Source: Pseudomonas sp. SST3
GTDB taxonomy: Bacteria; Pseudomonadota; Gammaproteobacteria; Pseudomonadales; Pseudomonadaceae
Assembly: GCF_003325755.1 (NCBI RefSeq)
Contig: NZ_QORI02000013.1
Coordinates: forward strand, 1-64,000
Direction: 5' to 3'
Length of the DNA: 64,000 bases
In this document: in pieces, positions 40,781 through 49,654 of the stretch
Position numbering within the stretch: the first letter of the stretch is position 1
Layout: the number at the start of each line of letters is the position of its first letter
Notes under the pieces: generated by a model
What the model was told of the DNA's origin: nothing
Seen by the model: only the letters and a program-made list of their open reading frames with translations
Database searches by the model: none
Made by a program: the position numbers and the translations under genes

Positions 40781-42253
40781 TTACTGCGGGATTGTGAGCT
40801 GCAACGCTTGCTGCTTACCTTGATAGAGCGCATCAAGCCTTTCGGCCAATGTCTGTTTTGCCTTTTGCTCGCCGTGAACGATGCGAATATGGGATGGCAT
40901 TCGCCGCATCCCGGTTACAAATTTGATTAGCCCATCCTGATCGGCATGTGCGGAATAGCCGCCAATGCTCGAAATGCCAGCGCTGATGTCCAACCGCTCA
41001 CCTTCGAAATCGACATAACCACCCGCCGGGCCATGTGACTGAATTGCCCGACCGGGCGTTCCCGCCGCCTGATAGCCCACAAACAACACGTTATGCCTTG
41101 AATCGCCCAGCATGGCCTTCAAGTAGTTGACGATACGTCCACTCGAACACATGCCATTACCAGCAATGACAATTGCCGGACGAGCGGTACGCGCGAGGTG
41201 TTGGACCATGCGTATATGTTCGCCGTGGCTATCAACAGTGATCAGCTGCTCAAATCCCAACGGACGGCGGCCGGATTGTACACGCTTGAGCGCTTCCTGA
41301 TTCCAGAAGGGCTGCAGTTCTCGATAGGCTGCAGTGAAGCGGCTGGCCAGGGGCGAGTCGAGGATGATGGGGAGCTCCGGCCAGTTGGTTGAGTTCTCCG
41401 AATCACTAGGGCTATTCGCGAGCAAGCTCGCTCCTACAACAGGAAGCCGTTTGGCCTTGTTGTGAATGATCGTTTCCAGCTCGTAGAGCAATTCTTGGGT
41501 GCGGCCTATGCTGAAGGCTGGGATTAGCACGGTACCCTGGTCTTTCAAGGCTCTTTCAATTACGGCTTCGAGGCGCTGACGGCGTGTGCGGCGATCTTCG
41601 TGATTGCGGTCACCATAGGTACTTTCGATGACCAGAATGTCGGCGCAATGAGGAGGCTTCGGTGCCGGCAACAGCGGAGCGTGTGGCGCGCCGAGGTCGC
41701 CCGAGAACACGACGCGTTTTTTCTCGCCCGTCCGCGGATACTGCAGATCGAACTCAACGTAGGCTGAACCGAGGATATGTCCGGCCCGCTGGAGACGAAC
41801 GCGACAGATTAGTTCGGCAGATTCCTGCAGCGTGAACCATATTTTGTAAGGGAGCGCGATGATGCGCTGCTCGATCAGTTTTATATAGCGCTCAACCTGC
41901 CTCTGGTCACGACTAACACCCAGCTTGAATGCATCTTCCAGCACGATTGGCAGCAGCTTGGCTGAGGGTTCGCTGCACAGAATGGGGCCTTTGAATCCCG
42001 CAGCGAGCAGATAGGGAATTCTTCCGACATGGTCGATGTGAACATGCGTTGCGATTAAAGCCCGCACGGTGTCGAGTGGGAACTCGATATCCAGACGACC
42101 CTGCCCCGCTCTTCCGCCGCTGGAGGCATCTGCACCTTGGAATAAACCACAGTCAACCAGATAACTGTTGGCCCCGTCAGCGTGTAGTTCGTGACATGAG
42201 CCGGTCACACCGCTCACCGCGCCGTGATGGGTAATCTGAGGAAAGAGGGGCAT
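40781..42253 (-). CDS. Metallo-beta-lactamase/beta-CASP RNase-like protein with an in-frame REP insert
   Basis: The 490-residue protein has the MBL motif HVHIDHVG and further metal ligands (GHILGSA, SGDLGAPH). The beta-CASP domain follows (IESTYGDRNHED, PAFSIGRTQELLYEL, GGYSAHADQDG), as in CPSF-like RNA nucleases. Around 41411-41440 the coding strand is a REP sequence translated as VVGASLLANSP, between KRLPV and the conserved LPIILDSPLA. The reading frame is kept. It begins the polysaccharide gene series after ihfB, but its role is probably general RNA processing rather than sugar synthesis. Confidence 0.9.
   Translation of the reverse strand: MPLFPQITHHGAVSGVTGSCHELHADGANSYLVDCGLFQGADASSGGRAGQGRLDIEFPLDTVRALIATHVHIDHVGRIPYLLAAGFKGPILCSEPSAKLLPIVLEDAFKLGVSRDQRQVERYIKLIEQRIIALPYKIWFTLQESAELICRVRLQRAGHILGSAYVEFDLQYPRTGEKKRVVFSGDLGAPHAPLLPAPKPPHCADILVIESTYGDRNHEDRRTRRQRLEAVIERALKDQGTVLIPAFSIGRTQELLYELETIIHNKAKRLPVVGASLLANSPSDSENSTNWPELPIILDSPLASRFTAAYRELQPFWNQEALKRVQSGRRPLGFEQLITVDSHGEHIRMVQHLARTARPAIVIAGNGMCSSGRIVNYLKAMLGDSRHNVLFVGYQAAGTPGRAIQSHGPAGGYVDFEGERLDISAGISSIGGYSAHADQDGLIKFVTGMRRMPSHIRIVHGEQKAKQTLAERLDALYQGKQQALQLTIPQ
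41415..41437 (-). repeat. REP sequence within a coding region
   Basis: The minus strand reads GTAGGAGCGAGC followed by TTGCTCGCGAA, a classic Pseudomonas REP with a GCGAGC/GCTCGC stem. It differs from the family that fills the intergenic gaps here. It lies inside the beta-CASP gene without breaking the frame. Confidence 0.85.
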
Positions 42254-42431
42254 TGGTGGTTAGTTCCTTTAACCTGGCTATGTGAGCGACATCTCAAAAG
42301 CGCGGCATTCTGCCATGCGATTGTCCACACACCAAGCGCGGAAAAAATAAATTTTCCTCGCAATGGAACTTTTCTAAATCAAAGCGCTTGAGTTGATTTG
42401 TGGCCGGACGCTGCATGCATGCAACTTGTTC

Positions 42432-42716
42432 TTACTCGTCCTCATTCACCCTATCCCGCAATTCCTTCCCCGGCTTGAAATGCGGAACGAACTTGCCATC
42501 GAGCGGGACGGATTGGCCGGTCTTCGGATTGCGGCCGACGCGCGGGGCGCGGTAATGGAGGGAAAAACTGCCAAAACCGCGAATCTCAATGCGGTCTCCG
42601 GTTGCCAATGCCTGGGCCATTTGCTCGAGCATGGTCTTGATGGCCAGCTCGACATCCTTGGACGAAAGAAGGCCTTGCTGGGTGACGATACGCTCGATCA
42701 ACTCCGACTTGGTCAT
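42432..42716 (-). CDS. ihfB: Integration host factor subunit beta
   Basis: IhfB pairs with IhfA to bend DNA at many promoters and recombination sites. The 94-residue protein has the full HU/IHF fold with [20 protein letters not shown] and the beta-arm [11 protein letters not shown], including the intercalating Pro. In P. aeruginosa ihfB (himD) follows rpsA and marks one end of the O-antigen locus; here the locus also begins at ihfB, but rpsA is not next to it. The upstream gap is filled with REP sequence. Confidence 0.96.
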   Translation of the reverse strand: MTKSELIERIVTQQGLLSSKDVELAIKTMLEQMAQALATGDRIEIRGFGSFSLHYRAPRVGRNPKTGQSVPLDGKFVPHFKPGKELRDRVNEDE

Positions 42717-42839
42717 GGTTTTCCCTTCGTTTTCAAGCGGCTAGATCATTTGGGTTGCGATCGTTTGTAGCATGTTGTTCAGAGTTTGAACAGCCTGGAC
42801 GTTTGGGTCAGGTTTTGGAAGGGCCGGGGCTTGAGGTGG

Positions 42840-43050
42840 AGATTTGCGGGATTGCTGGGCAGACCTGCGGTCTGCGTTCGCCGCGCGGTCGCGGCTCCCA
42901 CAGAAGCGAGGTGGGATCGGAGGCTTTGCGAAGGGTGGGCTGGGATTGTTGGGCAGGCCTTGGGCGGCATTCGCCGCGGGGTCGCGGCTCCCACGGGGTG
43001 CAGGTTGGCTCTGTGGGAGCCCCGACCTCGGGGCGAAGCGTTTCACGATC
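42840..43050. repeat. REP cluster upstream of the RAYT gene
   Basis: Units of GGCATTCGCCGCGGGGTCGC and GGCTCCCACAGAAGCG recur about 95 bases apart, ending in the opposed half GGGAGCCCCGACCTCGGGGCG. They lie between ihfB and the RAYT gene; the RAYT on the right probably produced them. Confidence 0.82.
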
Positions 43051-43138
43051 GACCGATGTCCGATGGTGGGGAACGGATCGCCAACGTCAGCACATATAGA
43101 CGTTATGCTGCAGGAAACGAGCAAAGGATGGAAAAAGC

Positions 43139-43579
43139 ATGGACGCTTATTCGGCATCGAACCGCCTTCGCAAAGGCCGCTGGTCTGTCCAGGGTCAGAT
43201 CTATCTGGTTACGACTGTCGCTCAGCATCGAAAGCCTGTTTTTCGCGATATGGCCGCGGCACGAGCGCTGATTCGCACCATGCAATCCGATGAAGCAAGG
43301 GGTACGAGTAAGACATGGGCCTTTGTCGTGATGCCTGATCATCTTCATTGGCTGGTCCAGCTAGGGCAAGGCACGTTGCCTCAGCTGGTTGGGCGAGTCA
43401 AATCGATCTCAGCCAGGTATATCGGGCAGTCAGTCTGGCAGGCCGGGTTTCATGACCGAGCGCTGCGTAGAGAGGAGGATCTGAGGTCGGTAGCGCGATA
43501 CATCGTCGCGAACCCGCTGAGAGCCGGGCTGGTAGATCAGATTGGTGACTATCCGCACTGGGATGCGGCTTGGTTGTAG
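43139..43579 (+). CDS. REP-associated tyrosine transposase (RAYT)
   Basis: This 146-residue Y1-type HUH nuclease belongs to the TnpA-REP group, which cuts single-stranded REP hairpins. The HUH pair is His68 and His70 in VVMPDHLHWLVQL, and the nucleophile is probably Tyr121 in VARYIVANPLRAGLV. GRWSVQGQIYLVTT is a typical N-terminus. REP clusters lie on both sides, as expected for a RAYT locus. It is full length and lacks visible damage, so it is probably active and the source of the repeat family throughout this window. Confidence 0.92.
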   Translation: MDAYSASNRLRKGRWSVQGQIYLVTTVAQHRKPVFRDMAAARALIRTMQSDEARGTSKTWAFVVMPDHLHWLVQLGQGTLPQLVGRVKSISARYIGQSVWQAGFHDRALRREEDLRSVARYIVANPLRAGLVDQIGDYPHWDAAWL

Positions 43580-43599
43580 GTTGAGGTTGTTCGCGGACC

Positions 43600-44012
43600 T
43601 TTGGCCTGCATTCGCCGCGGGGTCGCAGCTCCCACAGAAGCGCGGCGGCGTCGGGGCTTTGCGAAGGGTGGACTGGGATTGTTGGGCAGGCCTTTGGCCG
43701 CATTCGCCGCGAGGGCGCGGTTCCCACAGAAGCGTGGTGGGATCGGGCTTGCGAAGGGTGGGATTGTTGGGCAGACCTGCGGTCTGCATTCGCCGCGGGT
43801 CGCGGCTCCCACAGAAGCGCGGTGGGGTCGGGGCTTTGCGAAGGGTGGGTTGGGATTGATGGGCAGACCTGCGGTCTGCATTCGCCGCGGGTCGCGGCTC
43901 CCACAGAGCGGCTGAGGTGGATCTTGTGGGAGCCCCGACCTCGGGGCGAAGCTTTAGAAGCTGGGCAGGCCTGCGGCCTGCATTCGCCGCGGGGCGCGCC
44001 TCCCACGAAAAA
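43600..44012. repeat. REP/BIME array downstream of the RAYT gene
   Basis: The landmark GCATTCGCCGCG recurs at about 43608, 43700, 43796, 43878 and 43980, followed each time by CGGCTCCCACAGAAGCG or a variant. The 82-102 base spacing is shorter and less regular than in the 113-base arrays. An opposed half occurs at about 43926. No gene is present. Confidence 0.85.
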
Positions 44013-44040
44013 GCGGAGCGGCGCGGGTTGAGACGTTGAA

Positions 44041-44076
44041 AATAAAAAGGGTGGGCTATCAAGCCCACCCTTTTGG
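44041..44076 (-). terminator. Rho-independent terminator of deaD
   Basis: On the minus strand AAAAGGGTGGGCT pairs with AGCCCACCCTTTT around a short loop and is followed by TTTATTTTC. It is 15 bases past the helicase stop. Confidence 0.88.
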
Positions 44077-44090
44077 TCACCTAGAGACGA

Positions 44091-45752
44091 TCAATCTTCG
44101 CGATAGCGACGCAGCTTGAGTTGCTTGCCGCCGACGCGGGTGTCCTTGAGTTTGCCGAGCAGGCGCTCAAGACCCTCTTCCGGCAGCTCGACCAGGCTGA
44201 AGCTGTCGCGCACCTGGATGCGGCCGATGGCTTCGCGGGCCAGGCCGCCTTCGTTGAGGATAGCGCCCAGCAGGTTGCGCGCGGCGATACCATCACGTGC
44301 ACCCAGCGGGGTGCGGCAACGAGCACGGCCTTCGGCCAGCGGGATCGGTGCGCGACGCTCGCGATCACCGCTGCGCTCGGGACGATCGGAGCGCTCGCGA
44401 GGCGCACCCGTTGGAACCAGCGGCTGCTCCTTCTCAACTTCCGCCAGGGTCAGTGCCTGACCGTTGGTTGCTTTACGCAGCAGTGCAGCGGCTAGGGCAC
44501 GTGGGCTGCAGCCGATGTCGGCAACCAGCTTGTCGAGCAATTCGCCATGGCTGGCTTCGGCATCCGCGACCAGCGGCGACAGGCTGTTGGTGAGCTTCTT
44601 GATGCGTGCGTCCAGCACTTGCTGGGCGTTCGGCAGACGCGCTTCGGCAACCTTTTGGTTGGTAACGCGCTCGATGACCTGCAGCATGCGGCGCTCACGC
44701 GGGGTGACCAGCAGCAATGCACGGCCTTCACGACCGGCCCGACCGGTACGGCCGATACGGTGTACGTAGGATTCCGGATCGTAGGGCATGTCCACATTGA
44801 AGACGTGGGTGATACGCGCCACGTCGAGGCCGCGGGCGGCCACGTCGGTGGCAACCACGATATCCAGGCGACCATCCTTGAGCGATTCGATGACGCGCTC
44901 ACGCTGGTTCTGAGCGATGTCACCGTTCAGCGCAGCAGCCTTGTAGCCCTTGGCTTCAAGGGCAGCGGCGAGGTCGAGGGTAGCCTGCTTGGTGCGTACG
45001 AAGGCGATCAGTGCGTCGAAGTCTTCGACTTCCAACAAGCGCAGTACAGCCGGGATTTTCTGGTCGGCATGGACCATCAGATGCGCCTGCTCGATACGGG
45101 CGACGGTCTGGGTCTTGGTGGCGACCTTGATGTGTTGCGGCTCGCGCAGGTGCTTCTCGGCAATTGCGCGGATGGAATGCGGCAGGGTCGCGGAGAACAG
45201 TACGCTCTGGCGGCTTTCCGGCATGGCTTCGAAGATGACTTCGAGGTCGTCCATGAAGCCCAGCTTGAGCATCTCGTCGGCTTCGTCAAGAACCAGGTAC
45301 TGGACCGTTCCTAGCAACGCGCTGTTGCGGCTCAGGTGATCAACCAGGCGGCCAGGCGTGGCGACGATGACCTGCGCGCCCTGGCGAATGGCCTTGAGCT
45401 GGGGGCCCATCGGAGCGCCGCCGTAGACCGCGACGACGGTCAGGCCGGGCATCTGCTTGGAATAGGTTTCGAAGGCAGTCGCGACCTGCAGTGCGAGTTC
45501 GCGAGTCGGCGCGAGAATCAGCGCCTGCACTTCTTTACGAGCGGGATCGATTTTCGACAGGATCGGCAGCGCGAAGGCTGCGGTCTTGCCGGTACCGGTC
45601 TGGGCCTGGCCGATCATGTCGTGGCCGCCGAGAATTACCGGGATAGCCTGGCTCTGAATCGCCGAAGGCTCTTCGTAGCCCACTGCGGTGACGGCAGCGA
45701 GTACGGAGGGATGAATACCGAGTGCGGCAAAGCCGCCGATTTCCTGGGTCAT
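44091..45752 (-). CDS. deaD: DEAD-box ATP-dependent RNA helicase (DeaD/CsdA-like)
   Basis: This helicase of about 553 residues unwinds RNA in ribosome assembly and mRNA turnover, often in the cold. The core (1-370) shows AQTGTGKTAAFALP, PTRELALQV, DEADEML, SATLP and HRIGRTGRAGREG. The C-terminal part has a DbpA-like RNA-binding domain (EGRARCRTPLGARDGIAARN; LPEEGLERLLGKLKD). I chose MTQEIGGFAALG as the start from conserved sequence. About 250 bases of leader without a gene lie upstream, as is common for cold-regulated helicases. In P. aeruginosa (PA2840) it is near the DAHP synthase gene, as here. Confidence 0.93.
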   Translation of the reverse strand: MTQEIGGFAALGIHPSVLAAVTAVGYEEPSAIQSQAIPVILGGHDMIGQAQTGTGKTAAFALPILSKIDPARKEVQALILAPTRELALQVATAFETYSKQMPGLTVVAVYGGAPMGPQLKAIRQGAQVIVATPGRLVDHLSRNSALLGTVQYLVLDEADEMLKLGFMDDLEVIFEAMPESRQSVLFSATLPHSIRAIAEKHLREPQHIKVATKTQTVARIEQAHLMVHADQKIPAVLRLLEVEDFDALIAFVRTKQATLDLAAALEAKGYKAAALNGDIAQNQRERVIESLKDGRLDIVVATDVAARGLDVARITHVFNVDMPYDPESYVHRIGRTGRAGREGRALLLVTPRERRMLQVIERVTNQKVAEARLPNAQQVLDARIKKLTNSLSPLVADAEASHGELLDKLVADIGCSPRALAAALLRKATNGQALTLAEVEKEQPLVPTGAPRERSDRPERSGDRERRAPIPLAEGRARCRTPLGARDGIAARNLLGAILNEGGLAREAIGRIQVRDSFSLVELPEEGLERLLGKLKDTRVGGKQLKLRRYRED

Positions 45753-46039
45753 GGGTCTTTTCCTGATGCTCCGCAAAGACCCATGTTCCGAAGCTGCGCA
45801 TGCCATGCAAAACCCGAAGGTCACCCTGGCAGCCTGGTCGGCGGGGTTTGCGAAAACGTAATGAATGATGAATCGTCAAGGATAGCCGCGAGAAGCGGAT
45901 AGCAGCCGAAGCAGCGCTTCGTGTGTTGCAGTAACCTGAACGCAGGCTGTGTTTCAGCCGGCGCGTACTATACCGGAATTCTGTGAAGCTGTGCGTGTAA
46001 TTTGTCTTGTGAGTTAGGTTTGTTAGGTCAGCGGAGAGC

Positions 46040-46425
46040 GACCTTGTGGGGGCGCGCTCTTCTGCTTGGTTTGGCTTGCTTTTCGTGGGAGACCCGACCG
46101 GGAGCGAAGCTTTTGACTGCTGGGCTGGCAGGCAGCCCCCTTCGCCGCGGGGCGCGCCTCCCACAGATTCGGAGTGCATCGCTGCTTCGGAGTAAATCGC
46201 TGCTCTGGGATATATCGCTGCTTCGGGATGCACCGCTGCCCTTCGTAAGAGGCCCGACCGGGGCGAAGCTTTTGGCTGCTGGGCTGCCAGGCAGTCCCCT
46301 TCGCCGCGGGTCGCGCCTCCCACAGATTCGGAGTGCATCGCTGCTCTTGGGATGCATCGCTGCCCTTCGTGGGAGGCCCGACCCGGGGCGAAGCTTTTGG
46401 CTGCTGGACCGCCTGAGGATGATCT
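46040..46425. repeat. REP cluster with an 18-base minisatellite
   Basis: Several REP halves (TTCGCCGCGGGGCGCGCCTC and GGGAGGCCCGACCCGGGGCG) bracket a short tandem repeat. Four 18-base units start at 46171, 46189, 46207 and 46225 around the core ATCGCTGCT; two more follow at about 46330 and 46349. The stretch lies between the spermidine-synthase-like gene and the helicase leader, and holds no gene. Confidence 0.82.
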
Positions 46426-46430
46426 GGCGC

Positions 46431-47180
46431 TCAGCTCGCCGAGCGTAGCGCGTCGATCAACGAGTCCAGCGTATAACCCAGGCGCGGCGCAAGGGCCGCG
46501 GCGCGTTCGCGCAAGGCGGCGACACCGAGGGTTTGCTCGAGGTCGGCGGGCACGAACAAGACGACATTGCCCTCTTTCACCGGGCATTCCCAGTAGTGCC
46601 GATGGAACAGACCGCGCAGCAGTGCAGCGCCCAGAGGTTTGTCCTCGTCGGTGCCCCACTGATTGATCACCAGCCAGCCGTCCGGATTCAGCTTCTGCTG
46701 ACAGCGCTCGAGAAAGCGCCACGCCAGATGCGCGGCCGCCGGGCCCACGTCCGTATAGAGATCGACGAAGATTAGGTCAGCGGTTTCGGCCGAATCGAGC
46801 AGTTCCACCGCATCGCCAATGCGGATGTAGAGTCGCGAATCGTTCTGCAAGCCCAGGTAACGCATCGCCAGCTCGGGGACGTCCGGACGCAGTTCGATGG
46901 CCTCGACGTCTTCCAACGGCAGGAACTCCAGACATGCCTGGGTCAGGGTGCCAGCGCCCAGACCGAGAAACAGCGCGGTTTCGGGTGCCGCATGCAGCAG
47001 GCCACCCATCAGCATCGCCCGCGTGTAGTCGTACTCAAGCCAGCTGGGGTCCCGCGTGAAGACACAGCTTTGCTCAACCGCCGCGCCGAATTCGAGAAAA
47101 CGGTACTCCCCTACCTCCAGCACACGGATCAGGCCGAAAGCATCCTTCACTTCGGCCAGCAACACTTCCTGCTTGTCCAT
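46431..47180 (-). CDS. Spermidine-synthase-like methyltransferase-fold protein
   Basis: The 249-residue protein matches the spermine/spermidine synthase fold, with FLGLGAGTLTQACLEFLP as nucleotide-binding loop, VEAIELRPDVPELA, and DLIFVDLYTDVGPA in the position of the catalytic Asp segment. It lacks the N-terminal beta-sheet domain of true SpeE and the GGGDGG motif reads GLGAGT, so aminopropyl transfer is doubtful. I placed the start at MDKQEVLLAEV. It is divergent from the DAHP synthase gene. Its substrate is unknown. Confidence 0.8.
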   Translation of the reverse strand: MDKQEVLLAEVKDAFGLIRVLEVGEYRFLEFGAAVEQSCVFTRDPSWLEYDYTRAMLMGGLLHAAPETALFLGLGAGTLTQACLEFLPLEDVEAIELRPDVPELAMRYLGLQNDSRLYIRIGDAVELLDSAETADLIFVDLYTDVGPAAAHLAWRFLERCQQKLNPDGWLVINQWGTDEDKPLGAALLRGLFHRHYWECPVKEGNVVLFVPADLEQTLGVAALRERAAALAPRLGYTLDSLIDALRSAS

Positions 47181-47299
47181 TGCGCTCACTCCAAACCGGT
47201 CGGCGCATCTTACCCAGCCCGATTGGCAAGGGCTATCAGCGCCGGTGCGGCACATTGGGGTAAAATCGGCGCACTTTATCGCCGACGGACATCACCTAC

Positions 47300-48649
47300 A
47301 TGAGCCAAGCCTGGAGCCCCACCAGCTGGAGAGGCAAGCCCATCCAGCAGCAACCCGAGTACCCGGACGCCGAGCATCTGAAGCGCGTCGAAGGGACACT
47401 GGCGAGCCTGCCACCGCTGGTGTTCGCTGGCGAGGCACGAGAGCTGCGCCGGCAATTCGCCGAGGTCACTCAGGGTCGCGCCTTTCTGCTTCAGGGTGGT
47501 GATTGCGCGGAAAGCTTTGTCGAGTTTTCCGCGCCGAAGATCCGCGACACCTTCAAAGTGCTGCTGCAGATGGCAGTGGTGATGACCTTCGCCGCAGGCT
47601 GCCCCGTGATCAAGGTCGGACGCATGGCGGGCCAATTCGCCAAGCCGCGCTCTTCGGGCAGCGAGACCATCGATGGCGTCACCCTGCCCGCCTATCGCGG
47701 CGATATTGTCAACGGCATTGGTTTCGATGAGAAAAGCCGCGTGCCGGATCCGGAGCGCTTGCTGCAGGCCTACCATCAGTCGACGTCCAGCCTGAACCTG
47801 CTTCGCGCCTTCGCTCAGGGCGGTTTCGCCGACCTGCATCAGGTGCACCAATGGAATCTCGACTTCATCGCCAACTCGCAAATGGCGGAGAAGTATCACC
47901 AACTCGGCGCACGCATCGATCAGGCACTGAGGTTCATGCGCGCTTGCGGCATGGACAATGCGCCGCAGCTGCGCGAGACGAACTTCTTTACCGCTCACGA
48001 AGCCCTGCTGCTGAACTACGAACAGGCGTTCGTGCGCCAGGACAGCCTCAGCGGAGGCTGGTACGACTGCTCGGCACATATGCTCTGGATCGGCGATCGC
48101 ACGCGGCAGTTGGACGGCGCACACGTAGAATTCCTGCGCGGCGTAGGCAACCCGATCGGTGTGAAGGTCGGGCCGAGCATGGACAGCGAGGAGCTGATCC
48201 GCCTGATCGACATCCTCAACCCCGAGAACGACCCGGGCCGCCTGAACCTGATCGTGCGCATGGGCGCTGACAAGGTTCAGGATGGGCTGCCGCGCCTGAT
48301 CCGGACCGTGCAGGCCGAAGGTCGCCATGTGCTGTGGAGTTCGGACCCGATGCACGGCAACACCATGAAGGCTTCCAGCGGTTACAAGACCCGTGACTTT
48401 GCACGAGTACTCGCCGAGGTGCGGCAGTTCTTCGACGTACACCGCACCGAAGGCAGCTATCCGGGCGGCATCCATATCGAAATGACCGGGCAGAATGTCA
48501 CCGAGTGCATCGGCGGTTCGCGCCCGATCACCGAAGACGGCCTCTCCGACCGCTACCACACCCACTGCGATCCGCGGCTCAACGCCGATCAGTCGCTGGA
48601 AATGGCATTCATGATTGCCGAGACACTGAAGCAGGTGCGGCCGAGCTGA
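47300..48649 (+). CDS. Class II 3-deoxy-7-phosphoheptulonate (DAHP) synthase
   Basis: It catalyses the first step of the shikimate pathway from phosphoenolpyruvate and erythrose 4-phosphate. The 449-residue protein is of the plant/AroA-II type: [14 protein letters not shown] near the start, [11 protein letters not shown] with the metal-binding Cys, [14 protein letters not shown], and the metal ligands in DPMHGNT and [16 protein letters not shown]. The 5' end lies 119 bases from the divergent spermidine-synthase-like gene. Class I isozymes may exist elsewhere; P. aeruginosa has class II forms too (PA2843 position). Confidence 0.95.
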   Translation: MSQAWSPTSWRGKPIQQQPEYPDAEHLKRVEGTLASLPPLVFAGEARELRRQFAEVTQGRAFLLQGGDCAESFVEFSAPKIRDTFKVLLQMAVVMTFAAGCPVIKVGRMAGQFAKPRSSGSETIDGVTLPAYRGDIVNGIGFDEKSRVPDPERLLQAYHQSTSSLNLLRAFAQGGFADLHQVHQWNLDFIANSQMAEKYHQLGARIDQALRFMRACGMDNAPQLRETNFFTAHEALLLNYEQAFVRQDSLSGGWYDCSAHMLWIGDRTRQLDGAHVEFLRGVGNPIGVKVGPSMDSEELIRLIDILNPENDPGRLNLIVRMGADKVQDGLPRLIRTVQAEGRHVLWSSDPMHGNTMKASSGYKTRDFARVLAEVRQFFDVHRTEGSYPGGIHIEMTGQNVTECIGGSRPITEDGLSDRYHTHCDPRLNADQSLEMAFMIAETLKQVRPS

Positions 48650-48689
48650 TGGCTTTCTACGCAGCGCTTAGGCCCAGGTTCGGTTGGTG

Positions 48690-48960
48690 AACCGGCGGCA
48701 AAAACCTTTGGTTGCACGACAGCGGGCCTCCCACAAAAGCAAAGCAAAGCAAAGGACAAACCAAGCGGCTAAGCCGCGCGCCGCGCCGCTTTTGGTAGGA
48801 GGCGCGACCCGCGGCGAAGGCGTCACTGCGGCGCTAAGAGGCAAAAGCTTCGCCCGTGGGCGGCCTCCCACGAAAGCAAAGTAAAGCAAAGGCAAACCAA
48901 GCGCCTAAGCCTTGCACCGCGCCGCTTTCCATAGCAGGCGCGACCCGCGGCGATTACCAA
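48690..48960. repeat. REP cluster between DAHP synthase and efp
   Basis: Opposed halves such as GGAGGCGCGACCCGCGGCGA and GGCGGCCTCCCACGAAAGCA recur with AAGCAAAGCAAAGCAAAG runs. They occupy most of the convergent gap. There is no gene in it. Confidence 0.75.
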
Positions 48961-48967
48961 ACTGCTG

Positions 48968-49004
48968 AAAAACGAAAACCCCGCCAAAGCGGGGTTTCGT
49001 TTTC
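48968..49004 (-). terminator. Rho-independent terminator of efp
   Basis: On the minus strand GAAAACGAAACCCCGC pairs with GCGGGGTTTTCGTTTTT around TTTG, ending in a T-run. It is about 45 bases after the efp stop. Confidence 0.88.
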
Positions 49005-49046
49005 GAGTCGCCCGGAACAGCGCCGGGCTTGTCCACAAGGGCTGAA

Positions 49047-49613
49047 TCAGGCCTTGATACGGGACTTGTACTCGCCGGTACGGGTGTCGATCTCGATCGA
49101 GTCACCGATTTCGCAGAAGGCCGAAACCTGCAGCTCGGCACCGTTCTTCAGGCGGGCGGTCTTCATGACCTTGCCGGAAGTGTCGCCACGTACGGACGGC
49201 TCGGTGTAGACAATTTCACGAACGATAGTGGTCGGCAGTTCAACCGAGATCACCTTGTCGTTGTAGAACACGGCTTCGCAGACGTCGGTCATGCCGTCTT
49301 CGATGAAGGTCATGACGCCTTCCAGGTCGTCCTTCTCGATTTCGTACTGGTTGAACTCTTCGTCCATGAATACGTACAGCGGATCGGCGAAGTAGGAGTA
49401 GGTCACTTCCTTGCGCTCGAGAATTACCGGCTCCAGCTTGTCGTCGGCCTTGTAGACGGTCTCGGTCGCCGAACCATTGAGCAGGTTCTTCAGCTTCATC
49501 TTGACCACGGCACTGTTACGGCCGGATTTGTTGAACTCGGCTTTCTGGATGACCCAGGGTGCGCCGTTGATAACGGCCACTTGGCCGGCACGGAACTCTT
49601 GTGCGGTTTTCAT
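49047..49613 (-). CDS. efp: Translation elongation factor P
   Basis: EF-P rescues ribosomes stalled at consecutive prolines. The 188-residue protein has the standard three-domain form. The tip loop of domain I reads NKSGRNSA with Arg32, the residue that EarP rhamnosylates, rather than the Lys modified by EpmA in E. coli. The start [10 protein letters not shown] is the conserved one. earP lies 41 bases upstream on the same strand, which agrees with arginine-rhamnose activation. Confidence 0.97.
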   Translation of the reverse strand: MKTAQEFRAGQVAVINGAPWVIQKAEFNKSGRNSAVVKMKLKNLLNGSATETVYKADDKLEPVILERKEVTYSYFADPLYVFMDEEFNQYEIEKDDLEGVMTFIEDGMTDVCEAVFYNDKVISVELPTTIVREIVYTEPSVRGDTSGKVMKTARLKNGAELQVSAFCEIGDSIEIDTRTGEYKSRIKA

Positions 49614-49654
49614 ACGAATATCCGGTGGATTAGAGACAAAAAACAGGCCGCGTA

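Noticed and set aside
42741..43157. 138-codon frame upstream of ihfB ending QTIATQMI
   Set aside because: Most of it is translated REP sequence; the tail matches nothing I recognise.
47276..48565. 429-codon open frame on the minus strand opposite DAHP synthase
   Set aside because: It mirrors the codon bias of the real gene; no domain or ribosome site is seen.
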